A DNA stretch of 64,000 bases from Candidatus Muiribacterium halophilum (GTDB taxonomy: Bacteria; Muiribacteriota; Muiribacteriia; Muiribacteriales; Muiribacteriaceae), in assembly GCA_023228995.1 (NCBI GenBank), contig JALOAD010000014.1, positions 4,888 to 68,887 of the forward strand, given 5' to 3'. The position numbers and the translations under genes were made by a program. Shown piece by piece: positions 34,875 to 43,133 of this stretch. Below the pieces are notes generated by a model that did no database searches, was not told the origin of the DNA, and saw only the letters and a list, made by a program, of their open reading frames with translations. The number at the start of each line of letters is the position of its first letter. The stretch's first letter is position 1.

Positions 34875-36101
34875 ATGGCAAAACAAAAAGAAACTAAAAA
34901 GTTTGAATTTTCAAAGATTGGTTCCATTATGGATGATATATCTAAAAAAATTCCAATTGTAATTGAAAAGGATATAAAAGAAAAAACATTTATATCAACT
35001 GGTTGTTATCTATTGGATGCCGCATTATCAACAAGGATGTTGGATGGTGGTATTCAGGATGGTCGAATATTTGGTTTGATTGGTGAAAGTGGTAGTGGTA
35101 AATCTTTTATTGCTTATTCAACAGCCCATGCTGCTCAAAAAAAGGGTTATTCTGTTATTTATATAGATACTGAATTTTCAATTGATTTAGAGGGAGTTAC
35201 AAAATTTGGCATTGATATATCACCTGAAAAATTCAGATTAATTAGATCTAATAAAGTTGAAGATATTAATATATTTTTGACAAAATTACTTGATGAGTTA
35301 AAGGAAGCAAAAATGGGTGGTTATGAAATACCAAAATTATTATTAGTAATAGATTCTATTGGTATGATGTCCTCTAATAAGGAAAAAGAAGATTTATTGA
35401 GTGGTAATATCAAACAAGATATGACCAGAGCAAAAGGACTAAATGCTTTGTTTAGAAGTATAAGTTCAGATTTAGGGTATTTAAATATACCATCAATCGT
35501 ATGTAACCACAGTTATCTAGAAATTGGAAGCATGTATCCAAAGGAGATATCTAAGGGAGGAATGGGGTTAGTATATGCTGCTTCTGTTTTAGGTTTTATG
35601 TCTAAATCTAAATTAAAAGAAGCTGATGATATGGATGATATGGACTTAGGTGCATCTGGTATAACAGTATCATTCAAAACACAAAAAAATAGATTAGCTA
35701 AACCTAAAAAAATTAAGTTTGATATATCTTTTGTCAATGGACTTAACCCATACTCTGGATTAGATGCTTTTTGTAGACCTGAATATTTTGATCAAATTGG
35801 CATTGCTAAGGGTAAAGAGGAAGTAGATAAAGAAACTGGTGAATTAATTTTCAAACCAGGTGGTAATAGATGGTATGTTAGACATTTGGGTAAAACAGTA
35901 TCAGCTAAAAAACTATTCAAACCAGATGTATTTACCCAAGAGGTTTTAGAAAAGATGGCACCAATTGTAAATGATTATTTTAGATTCAAATCAATTGATG
36001 AAATAGAAGAATCAGAAAGAAAATTCAATGAAATTATAAATGATGATGATGAAACCAATGGTTTCACAGATGCATCAGATGCAAATGATATATTTGAATA
36101 A
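34875..36101 (+). CDS. uvsX: UvsX/RecA-like recombinase
   Basis: The protein has 408 residues. Walker A GESGSGKS is at 70-77, Walker B LLLVID at 155-160, and the region DMTRAKGLNALFRSIS precedes the DNA-binding loop region with KEISKGGMGLVYAAS. This order and length fit T4 UvsX rather than bacterial RecA. It forms filaments on single-stranded DNA for recombination-dependent replication and repair, and would also drive exchanges between repeats such as the neighbouring LRR array. The C-terminal about 40 residues are acidic (DDDETNG), as in UvsX. The start follows a long AT-rich leader. Confidence 0.9.
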   Translation: MAKQKETKKFEFSKIGSIMDDISKKIPIVIEKDIKEKTFISTGCYLLDAALSTRMLDGGIQDGRIFGLIGESGSGKSFIAYSTAHAAQKKGYSVIYIDTEFSIDLEGVTKFGIDISPEKFRLIRSNKVEDINIFLTKLLDELKEAKMGGYEIPKLLLVIDSIGMMSSNKEKEDLLSGNIKQDMTRAKGLNALFRSISSDLGYLNIPSIVCNHSYLEIGSMYPKEISKGGMGLVYAASVLGFMSKSKLKEADDMDDMDLGASGITVSFKTQKNRLAKPKKIKFDISFVNGLNPYSGLDAFCRPEYFDQIGIAKGKEEVDKETGELIFKPGGNRWYVRHLGKTVSAKKLFKPDVFTQEVLEKMAPIVNDYFRFKSIDEIEESERKFNEIINDDDETNGFTDASDANDIFE

Positions 36102-36149
36102 AAAATATCCCTTAATAGGGAAAATAAAAATAAAAATAAAAATAAAAAA

Positions 36150-36320
36150 ATGACAAAACAAGAAATTTTTGAACAAATGAAGACGTTATGGGATGATTTT
36201 GAAAAAAATCACAACGCAACTACTAAAGTATCAGATTCCAAGGCTAGAAAAGCTATTGGTGAAATCAAGAAATTGGTTACTGAATACAGAGCTGCTTCTG
36301 TTGCAGAAGGAAAGCTATAA
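36150..36320 (+). CDS. Histone H1-like (Hc1-type) DNA-binding protein
   Basis: The protein has 56 residues: MTKQEIFEQMKTLWDDFEKN, then TTKVSDSKARKAIGEIKKLV and TEYRAASVAEGKL. The A-R-K-A-x-G-E-I-K-K-L-V-T-E-Y-R and S-V-A-E segment matches the short histone H1-like family found in Bacteroidota and some of their phages. It probably binds DNA as a nucleoid-type protein. It has its own downstream terminator and follows uvsX by 48 bases. Confidence 0.75.
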   Translation: MTKQEIFEQMKTLWDDFEKNHNATTKVSDSKARKAIGEIKKLVTEYRAASVAEGKL

Positions 36321-36351
36321 GCAAGTTTCTCATTAAGAAATAAACTTTAAT

Positions 36352-36380
36352 AAAAAAGGATCTTATTTAGATCCTTTTTT
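36352..36380 (+). terminator. Rho-independent terminator
   Basis: AAAAAAGGATCT, loop TATTT, AGATCCTTTTTT after the histone-like gene. Confidence 0.85.
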
Positions 36381-36571
36381 ATTGTATTGACTTTAATGTT
36401 GATAATAATACTATTATATTTTAATATAAAAACAAATTATTTTAGATATAGCAAAAAACTATTATTTTTTAATATATTTATGTATATAGTTTTTGAATCT
36501 TTTCAAATCTTTTATAGATAATCTTCTATAAATATTTTCTAAAAACATATATTTTATCAGTTTGTTATTTA

Positions 36572-36594
36572 TTTTAATATATATATATTAAAAT
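36572..36594 (+). promoter_or_regulatory. Candidate promoter box for the resolvase gene
   Basis: The box TTTTAATATATATATATTAA is extended and symmetrical, 16 bases before the ATG at 36610. The 36381-36571 stretch before it is AT-rich with no gene seen. Confidence 0.45.
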
Positions 36595-36609
36595 AAAATA
36601 TAATAAAAT

Positions 36610-37335
36610 ATGAATATAGTTGCAATAGATCCATCACTCATATCAACTGCTTTAATTATTGGTGATGAAGAAAATTTCAAGATATTTAATTATTGCAGAG
36701 AATCTTCTGCTTGTGGTAAAAATGGATTAAAAAAATGGTTTAAGTTAGCTGAGGAATATATAACATATAGATTCATTGAATATAGAGAATTTGATGATTA
36801 TTCTACAGGTGAATTGATAAAATTGAAAGATTTTGATAAAATTACTGAAGGTATAATAAAAGATATATTAGATAATATAGATAGAACCGAACCTACTATA
36901 ATAGGTATAGAAGGTTTTTCTTATTCAAGTAGTAGTGGAGATATTATAGACTTAGTTACTTTTTCCACACTATTAAGAAAGAAATTATTTGACATAGTAT
37001 CTGAAGATATTATAGTATTATCACCATCTACATTGAAATTAGAAAGTTGTAAATTAACATATCCACCAATTATAAAAGAAATTCGTGGAAAAAACCCAAG
37101 GACTGAATATATTTGGAAAAATACTATTGGAATGGCTGGTGGAAAATTTACTAAAACTGATATATTATATTCAATAGTAGAGAATGATAATTTGAATGAT
37201 AGATGGGCTAAACATATTAAATTAATAAAAGATGATATTATGACTATAAGTACTATACCTAAACCATATGAGGATTGTAATGATGCTTATTTGTTATATA
37301 AAATTATATCATTGAAACAAAAAAACCAGCTATAA
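36610..37335 (+). CDS. RuvC-like Holliday junction resolvase
   Basis: The protein has 241 residues. The RNase H-fold acidic residues are in the expected order: D7 in MNIVAIDPSLISTAL, E101 in IIGIEGFSYSSSSG, and D222/D225 in EDCNDAYLLY near the end. This matches RuvC-like nucleases of large phages, which cut branched DNA before packaging. A terminator follows. The catalytic residues look intact; substrate preference is inferred. Confidence 0.75.
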   Translation: MNIVAIDPSLISTALIIGDEENFKIFNYCRESSACGKNGLKKWFKLAEEYITYRFIEYREFDDYSTGELIKLKDFDKITEGIIKDILDNIDRTEPTIIGIEGFSYSSSSGDIIDLVTFSTLLRKKLFDIVSEDIIVLSPSTLKLESCKLTYPPIIKEIRGKNPRTEYIWKNTIGMAGGKFTKTDILYSIVENDNLNDRWAKHIKLIKDDIMTISTIPKPYEDCNDAYLLYKIISLKQKNQL

Positions 37336-37348
37336 AGCTGGTTTTTAT
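37319..37348. terminator. Bidirectional terminator
   Basis: AAAAACCAGCT, loop ATA, AAGCTGGTTTTT, spanning the resolvase stop and facing the minus-strand gene at 37354. Confidence 0.85.
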
Positions 37349-37353
37349 TTTTT

Positions 37354-39318
37354 TTATTTTTCATATTTATCTATTAAATTATCTAAATGTTTTATTACTT
37401 TTTTCATTTCTTTATCATTTATGTGTTTAGTAAAACTATCTAAATAATCATCTTTAATTGTAGATATATTACCAAATTTACTTTTACTAGCAACTTCATC
37501 AATGTATCCTTTTTGAATCATATCATCTATAATTTTAATTCTACCATAAGCTACAGCTGTTTTGAAATTTTCCTTAGTTAAATAAGTAGCACCATATTTA
37601 ACTAACAAATCTATAGATTCATAATATGGTTCGCCTATATTTTCTTTACTTTCCCAACTACCTTTTATACATCTTCTTATAAAAGTTTTTCTACCAAAAT
37701 TTGGATCAATACCTGCTTTTAAACAATATTCAACAGCTTCTGGATCATCATAAATATTATTAAATGCTTCTTCTGTTATATCAGAACCATAATTAACTAA
37801 TAATTTAATAACAGTTATATCTTTAGCTTCATCTATGATTGAGTTACCATCATTAATAACAGGACTAGCACCCAACTTCAATAATTCTTCTATTGTATTA
37901 TGATACTCATCTACATCTTTTTCAAATAATTCGTTATTTGATACAGCTAAATATAATTGTCTGGAATTATCAATATTAATATCACCACCATCTTTAATCA
38001 ACTCTTTAATTTTATCAATTGATAGACGTTTACTTGCTAATTTAATATTAGCTTCTTTTGATTTTCTTTTTCTCTCCATTTCTTCTGGTGATATTGGTAC
38101 TAATACTTTTTTAAATAAATCTATAGTAATCCCATATTCTTTTTGTATATTTATCAAATGTGATTTTAACTCAGATTTTACATTAAGATCATTTTTAGCA
38201 TGAGCATATCCAATAGTGTGATCAATATCTATAGTAACACCAATTACAGAAAGATTATTATATGATGGTATATTAAAGTTATAAATATAATATTGTTTTC
38301 TATCATCAGGTACATAACTATCCCAAGTGGATTGACTATTTTTAATACAATGAGATGTATGTGAATTTAACATAACATTAGCATTAAATGATTTAACATC
38401 TATGATTAATATACCTTTATCATTAAATTTTATATCAGCACCAAAATCTCCAAATTTATCATTACATTCTTCTATTTTTTCTAAGAAATCACTCATTTCT
38501 GCATTATTTGCACTTTTAAGGAAATTTTCTATATCTTCTATAAAATCTTTAAGATTTTTTTCTAATTTTGAATTAGGATTTGGATTATATCTACCCATCT
38601 TTTTAGCTATATTCTTAAGGTCTTGTTTTCTTTGTTCTTCATCAAGCTCCTTAAAAGCAACTGCAACTGAATCAAATTTATCTTTAATAATTTTACTTGC
38701 ATTTTTATATTGTTTTTTTAATTTAGGATTTAATATATTAAACAAATCTCTAATATAAGTATAGGTTTCTATTATTTCAAATCCATCTATTAAAATCTCA
38801 AAGTTATTAGGTATGGTAGGATCTATAAAATTGCTATCAAACTTCTTAGGTAATTTATCCAATAAATCTTTATACTCTAATAGATTTTTATAAGCATCCT
38901 TTAATTCTTCTATTGTTATATTTTCAATAAAATAAAAATATGTAAAAGCATATACCCAACCAGTATTATCCCTTTCTAAAGTATATTTTTTAGCATTATC
39001 ATTATCAAGTTCAACTGTTAATATTCTAATTTTCCTAAAGTCAGGATCTCTTTCAATATCTTTTACTTGTTGATCTGTTAACTTAATTTCACGGAGTTTA
39101 GACTTTAATTCTTTTTGCTGATCTGCATTAAAGTCATTCAATGATAAACTACGTTTACCTTCATGTGATAATTCATATTGAAGTCTATCATCGATAAATC
39201 CTAATTCTTTAGATATTTTATCAATTAAATACCTATCTTTTAATAGTTTTTTTGCTCTCTGAACATCCTCATTAATAAAATCTAATTTATTAAATTGACT
39301 ATAATTTAATATTTTCAT
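37354..39318 (-). CDS. Large ankyrin-repeat protein with capsid-targeting-like N-terminus
   Basis: The protein has 654 residues. Order: MKILNYSQFNKLDFINE, ending in an I-N-E cleavage-like site; a helical region to about 300; a domain with SHTSHCIKNSQSTWDSYVP and KQYYIYNF (about 330-375); then degenerate ankyrin repeats from about 430 to 630 (IKELIKDGGDINID, IEELLKLGASPV, IKLLVNYGSDIT, IDLLVKYGATYL). Ankyrin domains usually bind proteins, and in a head-packaged protein would target a host factor. The central H-C-I domain resembles a domain of other large-phage virion proteins. Function inferred. Confidence 0.7.
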   Translation of the reverse strand: MKILNYSQFNKLDFINEDVQRAKKLLKDRYLIDKISKELGFIDDRLQYELSHEGKRSLSLNDFNADQQKELKSKLREIKLTDQQVKDIERDPDFRKIRILTVELDNDNAKKYTLERDNTGWVYAFTYFYFIENITIEELKDAYKNLLEYKDLLDKLPKKFDSNFIDPTIPNNFEILIDGFEIIETYTYIRDLFNILNPKLKKQYKNASKIIKDKFDSVAVAFKELDEEQRKQDLKNIAKKMGRYNPNPNSKLEKNLKDFIEDIENFLKSANNAEMSDFLEKIEECNDKFGDFGADIKFNDKGILIIDVKSFNANVMLNSHTSHCIKNSQSTWDSYVPDDRKQYYIYNFNIPSYNNLSVIGVTIDIDHTIGYAHAKNDLNVKSELKSHLINIQKEYGITIDLFKKVLVPISPEEMERKRKSKEANIKLASKRLSIDKIKELIKDGGDINIDNSRQLYLAVSNNELFEKDVDEYHNTIEELLKLGASPVINDGNSIIDEAKDITVIKLLVNYGSDITEEAFNNIYDDPEAVEYCLKAGIDPNFGRKTFIRRCIKGSWESKENIGEPYYESIDLLVKYGATYLTKENFKTAVAYGRIKIIDDMIQKGYIDEVASKSKFGNISTIKDDYLDSFTKHINDKEMKKVIKHLDNLIDKYEK

Positions 39319-39329
39319 ATTTTTGTAAT

Positions 39330-40997
39330 TTATTTTTTATTTTCATTTATATTTTCAAGTTCTCTTAAATAGATTTCTGCACCTTCTTTAAGATATACTG
39401 CTAATTTTTCAACCAAATCATAATCTTTATTATCTAATGCATCATCTATAAGATCATTTATTTCTGCTTGTGTCATATTAGCATAATCATCATCTTTATT
39501 AAATAATTTTTTGATATCTGGATCTATTTCATCATTTGGTTTATTCAAATTTTGTTGATAAAGTTCATATTCTTTTCTACTGAATTCTTCAGCTTCCCAT
39601 TCAGCAAGTTCTTTTTCATATTCAGCAATATCATTAGCTATATATGTTATCAATTTACCTATTGCTATTTTAGCTATTGATTCTTCGAATCTTTTTTCAT
39701 TTATAGTAAATTTTATCTTACCATTGATTTCAGTTTTATCAAAGGTAGAGAACATACTTTTCATGATTATAAGGAAATTTTTATCTGTTAAAGCCATTTT
39801 AGCTTTTTGTGTTAAATATTCTTTATATTCTTTAGATGATTTAGCTTCTTCTTCTGCCCTTTCCTTATCTAAAGATAACATAGTGAATAACATGGTTTCC
39901 ATGTTACTATATTTTTTAACTATTGGAAATTTATTAACGAATGTTATTAACATTTGTAAGGTAGCTGGACCATATCTAAAATCCTGTGATTCATCTGAAA
40001 ATGAAGATGTAGCTGCTTTTATTAGCTGTGCTGTTTTTTTATCTTGTTTTATTGCACCTGATTGCAAATATAAATAAATACCCTTAATAGTTTCATGTAA
40101 TAACATAGGAAAATCAACACCAACTGCTCTAATTACTACTTTAGTAGCTTCTTTTTCCAATAATAAATTAATATTATATTCATTACCTGATAAACTTTCC
40201 CATAGCACATCAACACCACCTGCAAAACCTTGGGGAATATTTGCCATAAGATTAGATTTTATATCTAAAGGAATAGTCCAATCTAATTTATCAGCAATGT
40301 TAGAAATTTCAATCCAATTTTTTAATAATTCTTCAGCATTTTTACCAAATTCCTTTTTCAATTCATTTTCCACTAAATCAGATACTTGGATAATATTTTT
40401 AGTAGTTTTTCCAGCTGCTTGAGTTATCATATTTAAGAGTTTTTTCTTATCAATAGCAGCGTTTATATCTGTCTCTATTATTCTCACAGACTCGTTATAT
40501 TCATTGTTTTTATCATATATTTTTTTTTCTTCTATCCCCTCATCTCTGTCTTTATTTCTTTCATCATCTCTCTCTTTACTCTTTTTTATATCTATAGGTG
40601 TAGGTTTTTTAGCAAATTTAGGTATTACTGCTAAATCAATATTATTTGCAACTTGACCATGTTTTACATAATTAATATCTAATACTATTGGTAAAATTGA
40701 AGCATCTAATAAATTTCCATACTTTTCCCTCACTACTTTTTCAGCTAAATCTTCCAAAAATCTATATCTTTGGTTGATATTTTTTCTAGATAATATATTA
40801 CCATCTTCATCAGTAGATATAATTCTATTACATATCTGATCTAATCTATTTAATTCTTCTGATAAAGATCGAGCTTTAGAATCATCATCAATTGATATAT
40901 TTAGATTTTTCTCTGCTTGATCTTCTATATCAGACATAAAATTATCAGGAATTCCCTTATTTGATCTTAAGTCAATTTCTTCATTTATCTTTTTCAT
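39330..40997 (-). CDS. Large virion-type protein of unknown function
   Basis: The protein has 555 residues, starting MKKINEEIDLRS. It is helix-rich and charged with a central linker of Lys, Asp and Glu (KKSKERDDERNKDRDEGIEE). A middle domain has AGGVDVLWESLSGNEYNINL, LLHETIKGIYLYLQSG and FRYGPATLQMLITF, and the C-terminal third is acidic. No known family recognised. The size, position between two packaging-signature genes and L-H-E-T-I-K-G motif suggest a head or portal-associated structural protein. Confidence 0.6.
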   Translation of the reverse strand: MKKINEEIDLRSNKGIPDNFMSDIEDQAEKNLNISIDDDSKARSLSEELNRLDQICNRIISTDEDGNILSRKNINQRYRFLEDLAEKVVREKYGNLLDASILPIVLDINYVKHGQVANNIDLAVIPKFAKKPTPIDIKKSKERDDERNKDRDEGIEEKKIYDKNNEYNESVRIIETDINAAIDKKKLLNMITQAAGKTTKNIIQVSDLVENELKKEFGKNAEELLKNWIEISNIADKLDWTIPLDIKSNLMANIPQGFAGGVDVLWESLSGNEYNINLLLEKEATKVVIRAVGVDFPMLLHETIKGIYLYLQSGAIKQDKKTAQLIKAATSSFSDESQDFRYGPATLQMLITFVNKFPIVKKYSNMETMLFTMLSLDKERAEEEAKSSKEYKEYLTQKAKMALTDKNFLIIMKSMFSTFDKTEINGKIKFTINEKRFEESIAKIAIGKLITYIANDIAEYEKELAEWEAEEFSRKEYELYQQNLNKPNDEIDPDIKKLFNKDDDYANMTQAEINDLIDDALDNKDYDLVEKLAVYLKEGAEIYLRELENINENKK

Positions 40998-41003
40998 TTT
41001 ATA

Positions 41004-41297
41004 TTATTTATTTTTGAAATATATATTTATTTCTTCTTTTTCATCGTTATCTAAATCATTATAAATATCTTCAAGTCTTTTGATCACATCCTCAGCATAT
41101 GCCATTGGTGCATCTTTTTCAGAAGGTATGTGAGTTGGGGTTACACCTGGTCTACTGGGTCTTGGTCTTTTAGTTGGAGTAGGACTTGGTGTGGTTTTTG
41201 GACTTGGGGAAGGAACTTGCTTAGGGGCTACTAAAGGTTCATCAGCCATTGTTAATTCTTCTTTGATAAAACTATCAAAATTTAATATTCTTTTCAT
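41004..41297 (-). CDS. Proline-rich linker protein with capsid-targeting-like N-terminus
   Basis: The protein has 97 residues. MKRILNFDSFIKEE is followed by a segment of about 45 residues dominated by Pro, Ser, Thr, Lys and Arg (PSPSPKTTPSPTPTKRPRPS), then a short helical end (VIKRLEDIYNDLDNDEK). I-K-E at residues 11-13 fits a prohead-protease-type site. The Pro-rich linker could be a flexible tether. A promoter box lies upstream on the minus strand. Confidence 0.65.
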   Translation of the reverse strand: MKRILNFDSFIKEELTMADEPLVAPKQVPSPSPKTTPSPTPTKRPRPSRPGVTPTHIPSEKDAPMAYAEDVIKRLEDIYNDLDNDEKEEINIYFKNK

Positions 41298-41315
41298 TTT
41301 TTTTCATTTTTATTT

Positions 41316-41332
41316 TTATTATATATTAAAAT
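41316..41332 (-). promoter_or_regulatory. Candidate promoter box (minus strand)
   Basis: Read on the minus strand, TTTTAATATATAATAAA upstream of the ATG at 41297. Confidence 0.45.
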
Positions 41333-41346
41333 ACAAAATTAAATAT

Positions 41347-42021
41347 TTATCGTATTTTATAATCATTTTTTAATAACTCTATGAGTTCTTCTTTAGATTT
41401 TGGTTTTCCTATATCATCTAAGAATTCTACTAACCTATTAACTAATAATTTATCTTGTTGTATAATTTCTCTATCTATAAAATCCATAATTAATTCTTTA
41501 TCTTCTATATTAGATATCCTTCCATATTTATTAGATGTTGTAAATAACTTTATTATTTTAGAAATTGGATCATTCTGTATAAATAATTCTTTATAATATT
41601 TTGGCAAATAATCTATATTTTTAAGATTATTAGAATCACACAAAAATAAACCACTTACTCTTTTAGGAGCACCCTCTAAGCTTGTTAAGTTATTATAATT
41701 ACAATAAAAATCACCACCTATACTTTGAGGAGCACCTTCTAAGGTGGTTAATTTATTACCACCACAAGAAAAATACCCATCTACATATTGAGGACAACCT
41801 ATTAAATTAGTTAATTTATTATCTTCACAATCAAAACTACCATATACATTTCTAAATTCCAAAGGTAACACTTTTAATTTTCTATTATATAGATCAACAT
41901 TACCATTTACATCAATAGAACCATCATCATTGATATTATAGTTTTTTATATTATATTTTTCACAAATAGCATCAATATCTGACCTATCTATAGATTCATT
42001 AAATCTTTTCAAATATATCAT
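41347..42021 (-). CDS. Dispersed LRR paralog, 4 units
   Basis: The protein has 224 residues, on the opposite strand and 7 kb from the array. It starts MIYLKRFNES, where Ile replaces Lys at position 2, and keeps the full N-cap, units ending PQYVDGYFSC, PQSIGGDFYC and PKRVSGLFLC, the capping unit and the C-cap (FIDREIIQQDKLLVNRLVEF). The length obeys 182+21n. It has its own promoter box, so it is independently expressed and may exchange sequence with the array. Confidence 0.85.
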   Translation of the reverse strand: MIYLKRFNESIDRSDIDAICEKYNIKNYNINDDGSIDVNGNVDLYNRKLKVLPLEFRNVYGSFDCEDNKLTNLIGCPQYVDGYFSCGGNKLTTLEGAPQSIGGDFYCNYNNLTSLEGAPKRVSGLFLCDSNNLKNIDYLPKYYKELFIQNDPISKIIKLFTTSNKYGRISNIEDKELIMDFIDREIIQQDKLLVNRLVEFLDDIGKPKSKEELIELLKNDYKIR

Positions 42022-42023
42022 GA

Positions 42024-42038
42024 TTTATATATTAAAAA
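42024..42038 (-). promoter_or_regulatory. Candidate promoter box (minus strand)
   Basis: TTTTTAATATATAAAT read on the minus strand, ending only two bases from the ATG at 42021, which implies a very short or absent leader. Confidence 0.45.
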
Positions 42039-42049
42039 TTATTAACGGT

Positions 42050-42080
42050 TTTGTTACTCTAATTATTTTTTATATCTTTG
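42050..42080 (+). promoter_or_regulatory. Bacteroidota-type host promoter (TTTG-N19-TAnnTTTG)
   Basis: TTTG at 42050-42053, exactly 19 bases, then TATCTTTG at 42073-42080, 19 bases before the ATG at 42100. Both elements and spacing match the -33/-7 promoter used by the primary sigma factor in Bacteroidota. It suggests transcription by unmodified host polymerase, that is, early expression. Confidence 0.7.
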
Positions 42081-42099
42081 CAAAATAAAAATAGAAGGT

Positions 42100-42663
42100 A
42101 TGAGAAATATATGGTTTACTAGTGATCCACATTTTGGACACAAGAATATATCAAGTCAGAATGAATCTAATTGGGATAAAGGATTTAGAAAATTTTCTTC
42201 TTTGAATGAAATGAATGAAAATATAGTCAATAATATCAATATAGTAAAGGAAGATGATATTTTGTATATATTAGGTGATTTTAGTTTTGGTGGTGCTGAT
42301 AATATATTATCATTTCATAATCAAATTAGATGTAAAAATATACATCTAATATTAGGGAATCATGACCATAATATAAAAAATAAATATTTTAAGACAAAAG
42401 ATGGTATATTATTCAATCCAATTGAATTATTTACTACAATTAATCAGGTATATAGTGGTAAAATTGGTGATAAATACTTTCATTTATCTCATTATGCTCA
42501 TTTAATATGGCCTGAAAGTCATAAGGGTTCAATACACTTATTTGGGCATTCACATGGTACTATAGAGGGTGTTGGCAAATCAATGGATGTTGGGTTTGAT
42601 TCTCATCCAGAATTTAGACCATTTAATTTTGATGAAATAATAGAATTAATGAAAAATAAATAA
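42100..42663 (+). CDS. Calcineurin-like metallophosphoesterase
   Basis: The protein has 187 residues. The metal ligands are in order: D9 and H11 in FTSDPHFGHKNI, G-D at 59-60 (YILGDFSFGG), GNHDH at 86-90, H131 in HLSHYAHLIW, and GHSHG at 149-153. This is the full binuclear-metal set of small phosphodiesterases/phosphatases common in large phages. The substrate is unknown (nucleotide, 2',3'-cyclic phosphate or phosphoprotein). It is driven by a host-type promoter, so probably early. Confidence 0.85.
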   Translation: MRNIWFTSDPHFGHKNISSQNESNWDKGFRKFSSLNEMNENIVNNINIVKEDDILYILGDFSFGGADNILSFHNQIRCKNIHLILGNHDHNIKNKYFKTKDGILFNPIELFTTINQVYSGKIGDKYFHLSHYAHLIWPESHKGSIHLFGHSHGTIEGVGKSMDVGFDSHPEFRPFNFDEIIELMKNK

Positions 42664-42696
42664 ATATACAAATAGGTAGTATAATATATGTTATAA

Positions 42697-42804
42697 ATGA
42701 AACCACATTTTATGATATATTTACTGATCATCTTTTGTTTTATAAATGAATCTTTTATGATATTGTCTGAATATAGAAATTTGAAACTTAAAAATTTATT
42801 ATAA
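42697..42804 (+). CDS. Possible small membrane peptide
   Basis: The frame has 35 codons: MKPHFMIYLLIIFCFINESF then a charged end. It has one hydrophobic segment, and its TAA is directly followed by the ATG of the next gene, which supports translational coupling. No database-recognisable family. Low certainty. Confidence 0.35.
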   Translation: MKPHFMIYLLIIFCFINESFMILSEYRNLKLKNLL

Positions 42805-43104
42805 ATGAAGAATGAAGAATTAACAATTAATAAAATTTTATATGTACCATATCATAGATATTCAAATCATAGTGGCATATCAGTACATATTTTGAAGAGA
42901 TTGAAAAATTGTATATATGGATACATTAAATGTAGAATAAAAGATATTAATTATAGTTATAATTTTAATTGTGATGTTTATGTAATTGAATTGTTATGTG
43001 ATAATATTTGTGTTTATATAGATTACAGTTATGATATAAAAATTATTAGAAATAATTTTTTAACAGAATCTCAATTTAGAAATATAAAACTTAATAAAAT
43101 ATAA
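42805..43104 (+). CDS. Unknown small protein
   Basis: The protein has 99 residues. It is Tyr- and Ile-rich with YHRYSNHSGISVHILKRL near the N-terminus and several Cys (IKCRIKDINYSYNFNCDVYV). No family recognised. It is downstream of the metallophosphoesterase on the same strand. Confidence 0.5.
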   Translation: MKNEELTINKILYVPYHRYSNHSGISVHILKRLKNCIYGYIKCRIKDINYSYNFNCDVYVIELLCDNICVYIDYSYDIKIIRNNFLTESQFRNIKLNKI

Positions 43105-43133
43105 TAGAAAATAAAAACATAAAAATAAAAATC

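Noticed and set aside
36102-36149. Terminator between uvsX and the histone-like gene
   Set aside because: Only a four-base stem (CCCT/AGGG) without a proper T-run; too weak to call.
18805-41596. Repeated antisense frames of about 71 residues starting MSSSL within each LRR gene C-cap
   Set aside because: They lie exactly opposite the conserved C-cap coding sequence, appear once per copy and have low-complexity Ser/Ile composition; they are shadows of the real genes.
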